From Burkholderiaceae bacterium 26 (GTDB taxonomy: Bacteria; Pseudomonadota; Gammaproteobacteria; Burkholderiales; Burkholderiaceae): a stretch of DNA of 64,000 nt. The stretch is from assembly GCA_000955795.1 (NCBI GenBank), contig JYOB01000017.1, positions 124,001 through 188,000 on the forward strand, given 5' to 3'. Positions 10,823 through 20,240 of the stretch are shown piece after piece (the first letter of the stretch is position 1; every line of letters begins with the position of its first letter). The position numbers and the translations under genes were made by a program. The notes beneath the pieces are model-generated. The model was not told the origin of the DNA and did not search any database. It saw only the letters and a program-made list of their open reading frames with translations.

Positions 10823-10916
10823 CATGGACTCCGGCGGATGATCTGAGACCCTACATTCTAGCAGTCCAGCCTCCCGCCATCGTCCGTTCGCGTGGTGCCA
10901 AATGCCACACCCAAGA

Positions 10917-11870
10917 TTACAGATAGAACATTTCTTCCTTGGGCGGAATCGGCGAGGTGCCTTCGCGCTTTTCGTAGAACTCGTAGACGGCGTCGAGCGC
11001 GTCCTTGGGTTCGTCGACGATGCGCATGATGTCCAGGTCGTGCTCGGCAATCAGGCCCATCGGCAGCAGCGTAAAGCGGAACCAATCCAGCAGGCCCTTC
11101 CAGAAATGGCTGCCGAACATGACCACCGGCACACTGCGCGACTTACCCGTCTGGACGAGCGTGAGCACTTCAGCCAGTTCATCGAGCGTGCCGAAACCGC
11201 CGGGCATGACGATGAACGCATCCGAGTTCTTCACGAAGGTGACCTTGCGCGTGAAGAAATGGCGGAAGCGCATCGAGATGTCCTGGTATCGATTGCCTTG
11301 CTGTTCGTGTGGCAGTTCGATGTTCAGGCCGACGCTGGCCGACTTGCCGGCGTGGGCGCCCTTGTTGGCCGCTTCCATGATGCCGGGGCCTCCGCCGGAG
11401 ATGACGGCGAAGCCCGCATCCGAGAACAGCCGGGCGATTTCGATGGTGCGTTCGTAGTACGGCGAATCCTCGCGCAGGCGCGCGCTGCCGTAGATCGAGA
11501 CGGCCGGACGGATCTCCGAAAGGTACTCCGTCGCCTCGATGAACTCTGCCATAATCGTGAACATCTGCCAGGAGGCGCGCGCTTTCTTTGCGGTGGCGCG
11601 TTCTTCGTCGGCGAGTGCCCGCAGGCTGGGGATCATCTTGCGATCGGTACGGCCGTGTGTCGCGTCAGTTTGGGGCTCGTGTTCAACGCCCACTGTCACG
11701 TTGACGTCCATGTCGGCCGTGGTGGCCTGGCGCGAGGGGCTCACACCGGTCAGTTCAGCCGCCGAAACCTCCGTCGCGGAAGCACCAGCAGCCTGCTTTG
11801 CCATGCCGCCTTCAGCAGAAGCGCCATTATCGGAAACGCCTTTTGGCGTTCCAGTCACTTTAGAGTCCAT
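10917..11870 (-). CDS. LOG-family protein (TIGR00730 Rossmann fold)
   Basis: 317 residues. The core carries the two LOG signatures, SGGGPGIMEAANKGA and PGGFGTLDELAE, which form the nucleotide-monophosphate site of lysine-decarboxylase-like/LOG proteins. Some members release cytokinin bases from their nucleotides; others act on AMP or are uncharacterised. The first 60 or so residues are low-complexity and Ala/Thr-rich. An internal start at 11804 (MAKQ) has a better ribosome-binding site (GAAGG) than the ATG at 11870, so the true protein may be 22 residues shorter. It is divergent from polA, whose ATG would overlap the longer start. Confidence 0.85.
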   Translation of the reverse strand: MDSKVTGTPKGVSDNGASAEGGMAKQAAGASATEVSAAELTGVSPSRQATTADMDVNVTVGVEHEPQTDATHGRTDRKMIPSLRALADEERATAKKARASWQMFTIMAEFIEATEYLSEIRPAVSIYGSARLREDSPYYERTIEIARLFSDAGFAVISGGGPGIMEAANKGAHAGKSASVGLNIELPHEQQGNRYQDISMRFRHFFTRKVTFVKNSDAFIVMPGGFGTLDELAEVLTLVQTGKSRSVPVVMFGSHFWKGLLDWFRFTLLPMGLIAEHDLDIMRIVDEPKDALDAVYEFYEKREGTSPIPPKEEMFYL

Positions 11871-14688
11871 GGGAATGTCGGAAAGTCAAGAAACGCTGTT
11901 GCTCGTCGATGGCTCGAGTTATCTATACCGTGCCTATCACGCACTGCCCGACTTGCGAAACGGAGAAGGGTTTCCTACGGGGGCCATCTACGGCATCGTG
12001 AACATGCTGCGCAAACTGCGCAACGACTACCCGGCCAAGTATAGCGCCTGCATTTTCGACGCCAAAGGCAAGACCTTTCGCGACGACCTCTATCCGGCCT
12101 ACAAGGAGCATCGCGCGCCCATGCCCGACGACCTGCGCGCGCAGATCGAACCAATCCACGAAGCCGTACGGGCATTGGGTTGGCCCATCCTGGTGGTGGA
12201 GGGCGTCGAGGCCGACGATGTGATCGGTACCCTGGCCGAACGGGCGGCTCGCGAAGGCGTCCGGACCATCGTCTCAACGGGCGATAAGGACCTCGCCCAA
12301 CTGGTGAATGACCACGTCACGCTGGTCAACACGATGACCAATGAAACGCTCGATCCGGCTGGCGTGCAAGCCAAGTTCGGCGTGCCGCCCGAACGCATCG
12401 TCGACTATCTTTCGCTGATTGGCGACACCGTGGATAACGTGCCGGGGGTGCCCAAGGTCGGCCCGAAAACTGCGGTGAAATGGTTGTCGGAATTCGGCAC
12501 GCTCGACGAGGTCATGGCGCGCGCGGGCGAGATCAAGGGCGTGGTGGGCGACAACCTGCGTAACACGCTTGAGTGGCTACCCAAGGGCCGCGAGCTGCTG
12601 ACAGTGAAGCTCGACTGCGACCTCAGCAAAGAAGTACCGACATTCGATGCGCTGATCGACGGCGGCGAAGACAAATCCAAGCTCGTCGATTTCTTCTCTC
12701 GATACGGCTTCAAGACGTGGCTGCGCGAAGCTTCTGGGGAAGCACTGCCCGACACGCGAAGCGTGGGCGCCGCGCGCAAGGCCGCGACGCCGGTGAAGAA
12801 CTACGCCGGCGAGGCTGCGCAACTGCAAGCCCAGGCCACTCTGTTCGACGTGGAAGCGCCGCCCGACGAGATCAAGTATGAGACGGTGACGACCGAAGCG
12901 CAGCTCGAATCATGGATGCAGCGCCTGGATGAAGTGGACCTCGTCTGCATCGATACCGAGACGACCTCCATTGACCCGATGCTTGCGCAGTTGGTTGGCA
13001 TTTCGCTGTCGGTCAAGCCGGGCGAAGCTTGCTACATTCCGGTGGCGCATCGCGGCCCTGATGTGGCCGGGTTTGATGCTGCGGCGCAGCTCTCAAGGGA
13101 CACCGTGCTTGCGCGCATGAAATTGTGGCTTGAAGATGAGTCGCGCAAGAAGGTCGGCCAGCATCTGAAGTACGACGCGCACGTGTTTGCCAACCATGGC
13201 ATCGCGCTGCGCGGCATCGAGCACGACACGATGCTCGAATCGTACGTGCTCGAATCCCACCGCAATCACGGCATGGATGCACTGGCCGAGCGCGTGCTGC
13301 ACTTGAAGACGATCACCTACGAAGCTGTGTGCGGCAAGGGCGCGTCGCAGATCGGCTTTGATGAGGTGCCCCTCGATCGCGCGACCGAATACGCGGCGGA
13401 GGACGCCGATATCACGCTGCGTCTGCATCGCACGCTGTTCCCCAAGGTGGCCGAAGACGACAAGCTGCGCTACGTCTACGAGCAGATCGAAATGCCGACC
13501 TCCATCGTGCTGCAGAAGATGGAGCGCAACGGCGTGCTGATCGATGCCGATCGCCTGGCCAAGCAGAGCAACGAGCTGGGCTTGCGCCTGATCGATCTGG
13601 AGGCCGAGGCGCACAAGCTTGCCGGGCAGCCGTTTAACCTCGGCTCGCCCAAGCAGATCGGCGACATCTTCTTCAACCAGATGAAGCTGCCGGTCATCAA
13701 GAAGACCGCGAGCGGTGCGCCGTCGACCGACGAAGAAGTGCTGCAGAAGCTGGCCGAAGACTACCCCCTGCCGAAGCTGCTGCTCGATTACCGGGGCCTG
13801 GCCAAGCTCAAGTCCACCTACACCGACAAGCTGCCGAAGATGGTCAACCCGCGCACTGGCCGGGTCCACACCACCTACGGTCAGGCGACGGCGGTGACGG
13901 GCCGTCTGGCCTCGACCGATCCGAACCTGCAGAACATTCCCGTGCGCACGGAAGAGGGGCGGCGCATCCGCGAAGCGTTCATCGCCCCGGAGGGCAGCGT
14001 GATCGTGTCGGCTGACTACTCGCAGATCGAACTGCGCATCATGGCGCATCTGTCACAGGACGAAGGCTTGATGCGTGCGTTCCGTGAGGGCCAGGACGTG
14101 CACCGCGCAACAGCCGCCGAAGTGTTCAACGTGACGCCGCTGGAGGTTTCACCCGACCAGCGCCGCGTGGCGAAGGTCATCAACTTTGGTCTGATCTACG
14201 GCATGAGCGCGTTCGGGCTGGCCAGCAATCTGGGCATTGGGCGCGACGCTGCCAAGCTTTATATCGATCGCTACTTCGCCCGCTACCCCGGCGCCGCGAG
14301 CTACATGGAAGAAACCCGCCAGAGTGCGCGCGAGCAAGGCTACGTGGAGACTGTTTTCGGCCGTCGCCTGTGGCTGCCGGACATCAACGGCGGCAACGGC
14401 CCACGTCGTCAGGCTGCCGAGCGCGCCGCCATTAACGCGCCGATGCAAGGCACGGCGGCTGACCTGATCAAGCTGTCGATGCTGGCTGTGCAAGGTTGGC
14501 TCGAGGCCGAGGCGATGCGCTCGCGCCTTGTCATGCAGGTGCACGATGAACTGGTTCTGGAAGTCCCGCAGGACGAACTGGCTCTGGTGCGCGAGCGTCT
14601 GCCCGAGCTGATGTGCAGCGTCGCAACGTTGCGCGTGCCTCTGGTGGCCGAAGTTGGCGTGGGTGCCAACTGGGAAGAGGCGCACTGA
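11869..14688 (+). CDS. polA: DNA polymerase I
   Basis: Removes RNA primers and fills gaps in lagging-strand synthesis and excision repair. The product is 939 residues, with a second possible ATG two codons on (11875). The N-terminal 5' nuclease has LLLVDGSSYLYRAYHA. The 3'-5' exonuclease keeps its acidic pair in CIDTETTSIDP, so proofreading looks intact. The polymerase domain has motif A (ADYSQIELRIMAH), the O-helix (RRVAKVINFGLIYG) and motif C (MQVHDELVLEVP). In-frame codons further upstream (from 11539) run antisense to the LOG gene and are not part of polA. Confidence 0.96.
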   Translation: MGMSESQETLLLVDGSSYLYRAYHALPDLRNGEGFPTGAIYGIVNMLRKLRNDYPAKYSACIFDAKGKTFRDDLYPAYKEHRAPMPDDLRAQIEPIHEAVRALGWPILVVEGVEADDVIGTLAERAAREGVRTIVSTGDKDLAQLVNDHVTLVNTMTNETLDPAGVQAKFGVPPERIVDYLSLIGDTVDNVPGVPKVGPKTAVKWLSEFGTLDEVMARAGEIKGVVGDNLRNTLEWLPKGRELLTVKLDCDLSKEVPTFDALIDGGEDKSKLVDFFSRYGFKTWLREASGEALPDTRSVGAARKAATPVKNYAGEAAQLQAQATLFDVEAPPDEIKYETVTTEAQLESWMQRLDEVDLVCIDTETTSIDPMLAQLVGISLSVKPGEACYIPVAHRGPDVAGFDAAAQLSRDTVLARMKLWLEDESRKKVGQHLKYDAHVFANHGIALRGIEHDTMLESYVLESHRNHGMDALAERVLHLKTITYEAVCGKGASQIGFDEVPLDRATEYAAEDADITLRLHRTLFPKVAEDDKLRYVYEQIEMPTSIVLQKMERNGVLIDADRLAKQSNELGLRLIDLEAEAHKLAGQPFNLGSPKQIGDIFFNQMKLPVIKKTASGAPSTDEEVLQKLAEDYPLPKLLLDYRGLAKLKSTYTDKLPKMVNPRTGRVHTTYGQATAVTGRLASTDPNLQNIPVRTEEGRRIREAFIAPEGSVIVSADYSQIELRIMAHLSQDEGLMRAFREGQDVHRATAAEVFNVTPLEVSPDQRRVAKVINFGLIYGMSAFGLASNLGIGRDAAKLYIDRYFARYPGAASYMEETRQSAREQGYVETVFGRRLWLPDINGGNGPRRQAAERAAINAPMQGTAADLIKLSMLAVQGWLEAEAMRSRLVMQVHDELVLEVPQDELALVRERLPELMCSVATLRVPLVAEVGVGANWEEAH

Positions 14689-14895
14689 CGCAATCGCTTG
14701 CCGCCTGAGCGCCGCCCTGTAATACAAGGCGTGGCGCCGGTTTGCCTGCCGAGGCAGCCTGCGGAGGGCCTTGGCATGCGGTTGTCATGATTCGCCATAT
14801 CCATGCATGCGGGGTTGCGGTGAATTTTGCGTTGCAGCAGACTGCACCTGACAGATCACGTGATCGAAAAGATTCAACGGCTCCAGGAGAGGCAC

Positions 14896-16230
14896 ATGGC
14901 AGGGCAGACGGATGGCGCAGGCGAGGCGAACGGGCCGCGCATTGTGGTGGTCGGCGGGGGCGCTGGCGGGTTGGAACTCGCAACGCGGCTGGGCGACAAG
15001 CTCGGCAAGCGCGGCGCAGCGCAGGTCATTCTGGTCGACCGCAACCCCACACACATCTGGAAACCGCTGCTGCATGAAGTCGCCGCCGGCAGCATGGATC
15101 CAAACACGCATCAGCTCGAATATGCGGCGCAGGCGCGCTGGCACGGCTTCGAATTCCAGCAGGGCGAGCTGAAGGGCCTCGATCGTGCCGCCAAATCCAT
15201 CATTGTGTCCGGATGCGTTGACGCCGACGGCACCGAGGTGCTGCCCGAGCGCGCAATTGCGTACGACACGCTGGTGCTGTCCATCGGTAGCGTGACGCAT
15301 TTCTTCGGCGTGCCGGGCACGGCCGAGCACGCCATCGCCCTCGACACCGCATGGCAGGCCGAGCGCTTCCGCCGCAGGCTCATTGCAGCGTGTATGCGCG
15401 CACAGAACGGTATGGGCGATGCGCGTCCGCAGGTGGACATCGCCATCGTCGGTGCGGGTGCCACGGGCGTGGAACTGTCGGCAGAGTTGCGCAACACCGC
15501 CCACGTGTTGGCCGCATATGGCCTGCACAAGCTGGACCCGCGCCACGACATCCGCATCCATTTGATCGAGGGCGGCCCGCGCATTTTGCCGGTGCTCAAG
15601 GAGCGCATTTCGGCAGCGACCACCAAGCTGCTGCACAAGCTCGACGTGGACGTCATCACCAGCGAACGTGTGACGGAAGTCACCGCCAGCGCCGTCAACA
15701 CGGCCAGCGGCAAGTCCATTCCGGCGGATCTGACCGTGTGGGCTGCAGGCATCCGTGCACCGTCGGTGCTGGGCGAACTGGGGCTGCCGGTGAACAAGCT
15801 GGGTCAGATTGTCGTCTCGCGCACGCTGCAGGTGGAAGGCGACGATTCGATCTACGCCTTTGGCGATTGCGCAAGCTGCCCGTGGCCCGAGGCGTCGACC
15901 AGCGTGCCGCCGCGTGCGCAGGCTGCGCATCAGCAGGCCACCTATCTTTTCGACGCGTTGCGCAAGCGCATGGATGGCAAGCCGGTCCAGCCGTTCGCGT
16001 TCAAGGATCTCGGCTCGCTGGTCTCGCTCGGCCATTTCAGCGCGGTCGGCAGCCTGATGGGCGGGCTGATCGGCGGATCGATGTTCATCGAAGGCCTGAT
16101 GGCACGGCTGATGTATACGTCGCTGTATCGCATGCACGTTCTGGCGCTGCACGGTTGGGTGCGCATGTCGGTGGATACGGTCATGCACTGGCTGCGCAGC
16201 AAGACGAATCCGCGGGTCAAGCTGCACTAG
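14896..16230 (+). CDS. ndh: Type II NADH dehydrogenase (NAD(P)/FAD oxidoreductase)
   Basis: Likely a non-proton-pumping NADH:quinone oxidoreductase on the inner face of the membrane. The 444 residues have two dinucleotide-binding folds, VVVGGGAGGLELATRL for FAD at the N-terminus and AIVGAGATGVELSAEL for NADH in the middle. YAFGDCA follows, and a C-terminal hydrophobic/amphipathic stretch probably anchors it. The ATG at 14896 follows AGGAGAGG at good spacing. The gene is apparently monocistronic; the preceding 207 bases hold no evident gene. Other two-FAD-fold oxidoreductases are possible, but length and motifs fit NDH-2 best. Confidence 0.85.
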   Translation: MAGQTDGAGEANGPRIVVVGGGAGGLELATRLGDKLGKRGAAQVILVDRNPTHIWKPLLHEVAAGSMDPNTHQLEYAAQARWHGFEFQQGELKGLDRAAKSIIVSGCVDADGTEVLPERAIAYDTLVLSIGSVTHFFGVPGTAEHAIALDTAWQAERFRRRLIAACMRAQNGMGDARPQVDIAIVGAGATGVELSAELRNTAHVLAAYGLHKLDPRHDIRIHLIEGGPRILPVLKERISAATTKLLHKLDVDVITSERVTEVTASAVNTASGKSIPADLTVWAAGIRAPSVLGELGLPVNKLGQIVVSRTLQVEGDDSIYAFGDCASCPWPEASTSVPPRAQAAHQQATYLFDALRKRMDGKPVQPFAFKDLGSLVSLGHFSAVGSLMGGLIGGSMFIEGLMARLMYTSLYRMHVLALHGWVRMSVDTVMHWLRSKTNPRVKLH

Positions 16231-16338
16231 GCTGCTCCCTGTACTTGTGCTGGTTGCCTGGCTCGGCAGCAATGCAACCGCTTCGGTAGACTAGCCGCTT
16301 CGTTCACCGTAACCGCCCGAGGGCGCGAGGAGAGTGCG

Positions 16339-17217
16339 ATGCAGCTTGATGCAGAAGTGGAGAGCCTGGTACCCGGCCGCAGCTTTGACCGTCGCGGCTT
16401 TATGAAGACGGCACTGGGCTCGGCCTTTGCGGCTGCGGTGCTGCCGGTGACTGCGCAGACGATCCATACCGATTTCAACGGGCTGACGGCGGGTGAGGTG
16501 ACTGTGCTCGTCGGCGATTTCAAGATGCCGGCCTATCGCGCCCAGCCAGAAGGCAAGACGAAGCTTCCGGTGGTGATTGTCGTCAGCGAGATCTTTGGCG
16601 TGCACGAATACATTGCCGATATCTGCCGGCGCTTTGCCAAGCTCGGCTATCTGGCGATCGCGCCTGAGTTGTTTGTGCGCCAGGGCGATCCGCGTGCTTA
16701 CGGCACGGTCCAGGAAGCCGTCGCCAACGTGGTATCCAAGGTGCCGGATTCGCAGGTGGCGGGCGATATCGACGCCACGATCGCATGGGCCCAGGAGAAC
16801 GGGGGCGACGCGGCGCGTATCGGCATCACCGGTTTCTGCTGGGGCGGACGTCACGTCTGGTTTGCCGCGGAGCGCAATCCCAGCATCAAGGCTGCAGTGT
16901 CTTGGTACGGGCCGCTGAAGGGCAATCCGAATCCGCTGCAACCGGCTTCGCCCATCGACAAGGTGGACGAATTGAAGGCGCCCGTGCTGGGCCTCTACGG
17001 CGCGAAGGACACCGTGATCACGGAAGACGTGCGCGACACGATGAAAACCGCGTTGGAAAAGTCCAAGAACCCCAAGGCGCACGCATCGCGCATCATCGTG
17101 TATCCGAATTCGGGCCACGCATTTCATGCCGATTACCGCCCGAGCTATGTGAAGGCCGACGCGGAAGATGGTTGGAAGAAGTGCCTCGCCTGGTTCAAGG
17201 ATCACGGCGTGGTGTAG
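16339..17217 (+). CDS. Dienelactone hydrolase family protein with Tat signal
   Basis: 292 residues. The N-terminus has a twin-arginine motif (DRRGFMKT, R18-R19) followed by a hydrophobic stretch, so the enzyme is probably exported folded to the periplasm. The alpha/beta-hydrolase core keeps the dienelactone-hydrolase triad: nucleophilic C167 in GFCWGG, D224 in KDTVI and H260 in NSGHAFH, with the family glutamate in SEIFGV (E84). DLH proper acts on dienelactones in chlorocatechol breakdown; no such pathway is nearby and the substrate is unknown. A terminator follows. Confidence 0.85.
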   Translation: MQLDAEVESLVPGRSFDRRGFMKTALGSAFAAAVLPVTAQTIHTDFNGLTAGEVTVLVGDFKMPAYRAQPEGKTKLPVVIVVSEIFGVHEYIADICRRFAKLGYLAIAPELFVRQGDPRAYGTVQEAVANVVSKVPDSQVAGDIDATIAWAQENGGDAARIGITGFCWGGRHVWFAAERNPSIKAAVSWYGPLKGNPNPLQPASPIDKVDELKAPVLGLYGAKDTVITEDVRDTMKTALEKSKNPKAHASRIIVYPNSGHAFHADYRPSYVKADAEDGWKKCLAWFKDHGVV

Positions 17218-17238
17218 CGCCTCCACGCGCTGACCATG

Positions 17239-17272
17239 GAAGGCCCTCGCAGTCGCTGGGGCCTTTTTCTTT
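17239..17272 (+). terminator. Intrinsic terminator
   Basis: AGGCCC and GGGCCT pair around a 12-base loop, followed by a T-rich tract (TTTTTCTTTT). It ends the dienelactone hydrolase gene. Confidence 0.75.
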
Positions 17273-17364
17273 TGTCTGTGCTGGCAAAGGTTGATAAAGC
17301 GGCATACAATTCGCCCTTCTTGCAACTCTGTTGCGTTTATTGGCTCCCGCTGCGTCACCTCCGC

Positions 17365-18171
17365 ATGACCTTCGATACCACCCTGTTAGGCATTCTTCTC
17401 GCCACCGCGCTGTCTGGCATCGGCAGCATGGCGGGCGCCGCCGTGCTGTCATTGACGGTGCTGTCGCGCATGGTCGATCGGATGGTCAGCTTTTCGGTGG
17501 GCGTGCTGTTGGCCACGTCGCTGCTGCATTCGCTGCCGGAGGCGTTCGAATCGCATCGCGGTATCGAGCCCAACACGCATGCGTTGTTCGCCACGTTGCT
17601 GGCCGGGTTGTTGGGTTTCTTCCTGCTGGAAAAGATCTCGCTGATCCGCCATTCACACCACCATGAGGGCGATGGTCACGGCCATCACCACGGCCATGAC
17701 AGGCAGGAAGCTGGCCGCAGCGGCCTGATGATCTTGGTTGGCGATGGCTTGCATAACTTTTCGGACGGCATCGTCATTGCGGCGGCGTTCCTGGCGGACA
17801 CCAAGGTAGGCATCGTCACCGCGCTGGCGATTGCCGCACACGAGATTCCGCAAGAGATCGGCGACTTTATGGTGCTGCTCAACGCCGGGTTCACCAAGAC
17901 GCGCGCCTTTGTCTACAACCTGCTCTGCAGTGTTTGCGCGCTGGTGGGCGCGGTGCTCGGCTACTACTTGCTGGACCGCCTGACGTCGTGGATTCCATAC
18001 GTGCTGGTGGTGGCGTCGAGCAGTTTCATTTACATCGCCGTGTGCGATCTGATGCCGCAGATGAAGCGCCGGCCGCGCTGGCAGGAATCGGCGGTGCAGG
18101 TCGCGTTGATTGCAGCGGGCATCGCGATGATCTTTTTGCTGACCGAAGGTTTGCACGGTCACGCGCACTGA
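17365..18171 (+). CDS. ZIP-family divalent metal transporter
   Basis: Imports zinc or related divalent cations across the inner membrane. 268 residues with eight likely membrane helices. A His-rich cytoplasmic loop at 96-111 has eleven His interleaved with Gly, Asp and Glu. Helix 4 has the metal-site HNFSDG (H130, N131, D134) and helix 5 has HEIPQEIGD (H159, E160, E164). The ATG at 17365 is chosen because the upstream extension would run back into the previous terminator. A TACAAT at 17305-17310 could be its -10 box. A strong terminator follows. Confidence 0.92.
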   Translation: MTFDTTLLGILLATALSGIGSMAGAAVLSLTVLSRMVDRMVSFSVGVLLATSLLHSLPEAFESHRGIEPNTHALFATLLAGLLGFFLLEKISLIRHSHHHEGDGHGHHHGHDRQEAGRSGLMILVGDGLHNFSDGIVIAAAFLADTKVGIVTALAIAAHEIPQEIGDFMVLLNAGFTKTRAFVYNLLCSVCALVGAVLGYYLLDRLTSWIPYVLVVASSSFIYIAVCDLMPQMKRRPRWQESAVQVALIAAGIAMIFLLTEGLHGHAH

Positions 18172-18191
18172 GGTGCCGCATTCGCTTCAAG

Positions 18192-18221
18192 AAAAAAAGC
18201 CCGGTCGATGCCGGGCTTTTT
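18192..18221. terminator. Bidirectional terminator
   Basis: A-run, AGCCCGG, six-base loop, CCGGGCT, T-run. It lies between the converging ZIP transporter and sulfurtransferase genes and can serve both. Confidence 0.88.
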
Positions 18222-18242
18222 GCTGCACGCCAGATTCGCAGA

Positions 18243-19130
18243 TTACGGATTCGGCCCGGTTACCACTGGGCGCGATGGATCGCTGCACCACTCGCTCCAA
18301 GAGCCGGCGTAGAGCGCCGCGCCCGTCAGGCCGGCGATCTCCATGGCCAATGCGTTGTGGCAGGCGGTTACGCCAGAGCCACATTGCAGCGTCGCGTCTT
18401 GCGGCCGGGCACCGGCCAGCACGCCATCAAACTCGGTACGCAATTGCGCCGCAGGCTTGAACGTGCCGTCAGCCTGCAGGTTGTCGCGGAAGAAGCGGTT
18501 GCGCGCGCCCGGGATGTGGCCACCAACAGGGTCGAGCGTTTCGTTTTCACCGCGATAGCGGTCGGGGGCGCGGGCATCGACGACGGGCTTGTCGGCGTGG
18601 CCCAGGTATTTCTGCACGATATCCGCAGTCACCATCTGCACGAGCGAGGGCTTGCGCGTGATGTTGCCGGGCGTGGCGTTGAGCTGCGGTTCTTCGGGCA
18701 CGATCTGGTCGACGGGGAAGTGCGCGGCTTCCCAGGCCTGCAGGCCGCCATCGAGCACGGCCGCATCGGCATGGCCGACCCAGCGCAGCAGCCACCACAG
18801 GCGCGCGGCGTACATGCTGCCCTGGCGGTCATATACGACGACTTGCGTGTCGTCGTTGACGCCCAGTGCCTGCAGGCGCGCAACCAGCGCTTCTGCATCG
18901 GGCAGCGGGTGGCGGCCGTTCGTGCCGGTTTTCGGGCCCGATAGCTCGTTGTCGAGATGCATGTAGAACGCGCCGGGCACATGGCTGGCGTGATACGCAT
19001 CGCGCCCCGCGGCGGGGTTGGCGAGGTCAAAACTGCAGTCAATGACGGCCACCGCTTCGGGGGCGCTCTGCTGCAGGGCGGCCAGTTGCGGTGCGGTAAT
19101 GAGGGTGGCGTAGTGAGCGCGTTCGCTCAT
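18243..19130 (-). CDS. sseA: Sulfurtransferase (3-mercaptopyruvate sulfurtransferase type)
   Basis: Two rhodanese domains in 295 residues. The C-terminal domain carries the active-site loop CGSGVTA (C250), the form typical of 3-mercaptopyruvate sulfurtransferases, as opposed to the CRKGVT of thiosulfate sulfurtransferases. In the N-terminal domain the equivalent position is aspartate (VYDRQGSM), so that domain is catalytically inactive, as usual. It probably moves sulfur from 3-mercaptopyruvate to cyanide or thiols in the cytoplasm. It follows the DMT permease by 21 bases on the same strand, so the two may be cotranscribed. Confidence 0.9.
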   Translation of the reverse strand: MSERAHYATLITAPQLAALQQSAPEAVAVIDCSFDLANPAAGRDAYHASHVPGAFYMHLDNELSGPKTGTNGRHPLPDAEALVARLQALGVNDDTQVVVYDRQGSMYAARLWWLLRWVGHADAAVLDGGLQAWEAAHFPVDQIVPEEPQLNATPGNITRKPSLVQMVTADIVQKYLGHADKPVVDARAPDRYRGENETLDPVGGHIPGARNRFFRDNLQADGTFKPAAQLRTEFDGVLAGARPQDATLQCGSGVTACHNALAMEIAGLTGAALYAGSWSEWCSDPSRPVVTGPNP

Positions 19131-19151
19131 GGCGGCAATCTCCAGGGTCGA

Positions 19152-20141
19152 TCAAACTTCCGGGTGAATCTCGGCTTCCGGGCCGGACACGGCTGTCTGC
19201 GGCGTTGGATGCTCGGTGCCCGACTGACGGGCGCGCATGACGGTAGTCACGATGCCGCTGCCGATGATGAGTGCCATGCCCGCCCACGACAGCGCGTTCA
19301 GGTGGTCATTCCACAGCAACATACCCCACCCGCTCGCAAAGACGATGCCGGTGTATTGCAGGTTAGCAGTCAGCAGCGTGTTACCGCGTTTGTAGGCACG
19401 CGTCATGGCGGTCTGGCCCAGCGTGGCCAGAAGCCCGACCGCCAGCAGCAGTGCCGCGCTGTGCAACGTATGCGGCTGCGCGCCGCCGATCAGCATCCAG
19501 ACGCCGCCGGCAATCGCGCTTACCAGAGAAAAATAGAACACGATGCGTGCCTCGTTCTCGCCCAGGTCGCCCAGTTGGCGGACCTCCACATAGGCGAGGG
19601 CCGTGAACACGCCCGACACAAGCCCCACCATGCCGCCGGCAAGTTGAGATGGCCCGCCGCCCACGCTCGGTTGCAGCAGGCACAGCACACCGACAAACGA
19701 CATCAGGATTGCAACCACCATTTTCTTGTCGGCGCCCGCGGCTTTGCCGGCCATTGCCGCACCCGCGCCGATGATCAGTGCAATCCACACCGGCGACATG
19801 TAGTTCAGCGTCATGGCCGTCGCCAGCGGCAGCAGGCTGATCGACGTGAACCACAGCAGGAGAGACGTCACGCCGAACACGCTGCGCTTGATGTGCGCCA
19901 TGAGGTAGGGCGTGCGGATGCCCGCGCCGGTCTTGGCCAGGATGGCGCCCATCAGCGTCATGCCGATCACGCTGCGGTAGAACACGATCTCGCCGGTGCT
20001 GTAATGCGCCGAGGCCAGTTTTACGCACACGCCCATCGCCGAGAAGGCGAATGCGGCAAGGATCATCCACAGCGATTGGCGAGAGGAGCTGTCGGCCGTC
20101 TGGGCGGCAGTCTGAGCAGCGGTAGCAGTGTCGGCAGGCAT
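19152..20141 (-). CDS. DMT-superfamily (EamA) transporter
   Basis: 329 residues with about ten hydrophobic helices arranged as two EamA repeats, preceded by a polar, Ala/Thr-rich N-terminal tail of about 22 residues. The first repeat begins SLWMILAAFAFSAMGVCVKL. Such proteins export or import metabolites and amino acids; nothing here tells the substrate. It lies upstream of sseA and is separated from the Rieske gene by a minus-strand terminator, so it heads its own unit. Confidence 0.85.
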   Translation of the reverse strand: MPADTATAAQTAAQTADSSSRQSLWMILAAFAFSAMGVCVKLASAHYSTGEIVFYRSVIGMTLMGAILAKTGAGIRTPYLMAHIKRSVFGVTSLLLWFTSISLLPLATAMTLNYMSPVWIALIIGAGAAMAGKAAGADKKMVVAILMSFVGVLCLLQPSVGGGPSQLAGGMVGLVSGVFTALAYVEVRQLGDLGENEARIVFYFSLVSAIAGGVWMLIGGAQPHTLHSAALLLAVGLLATLGQTAMTRAYKRGNTLLTANLQYTGIVFASGWGMLLWNDHLNALSWAGMALIIGSGIVTTVMRARQSGTEHPTPQTAVSGPEAEIHPEV

Positions 20142-20158
20142 GGCGAGGGGCGAGGGCG

Positions 20159-20194
20159 AAAAAAAACGGTGCGGCCTGTGAGGGCTGCACCGTT
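20159..20194 (-). terminator. Intrinsic terminator of the Rieske oxygenase gene
   Basis: AACGGTGC (20165-20172) and GCACCGTT (20187-20194) pair. Read on the minus strand, the stem is followed by eight U residues (the A-run at 20159-20166). Confidence 0.75.
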
Positions 20195-20240
20195 CCTATT
20201 GTGACGCGGAAGCCGGCGGATGCCTACCTTCAGTCGTCGC

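Noticed and set aside
17291-17310. TTGATA with TACAAT as a promoter for the ZIP transporter
   Set aside because: The spacing is only 8 bases, too short for sigma-70; TACAAT may still be a -10 box with a weak upstream -35.
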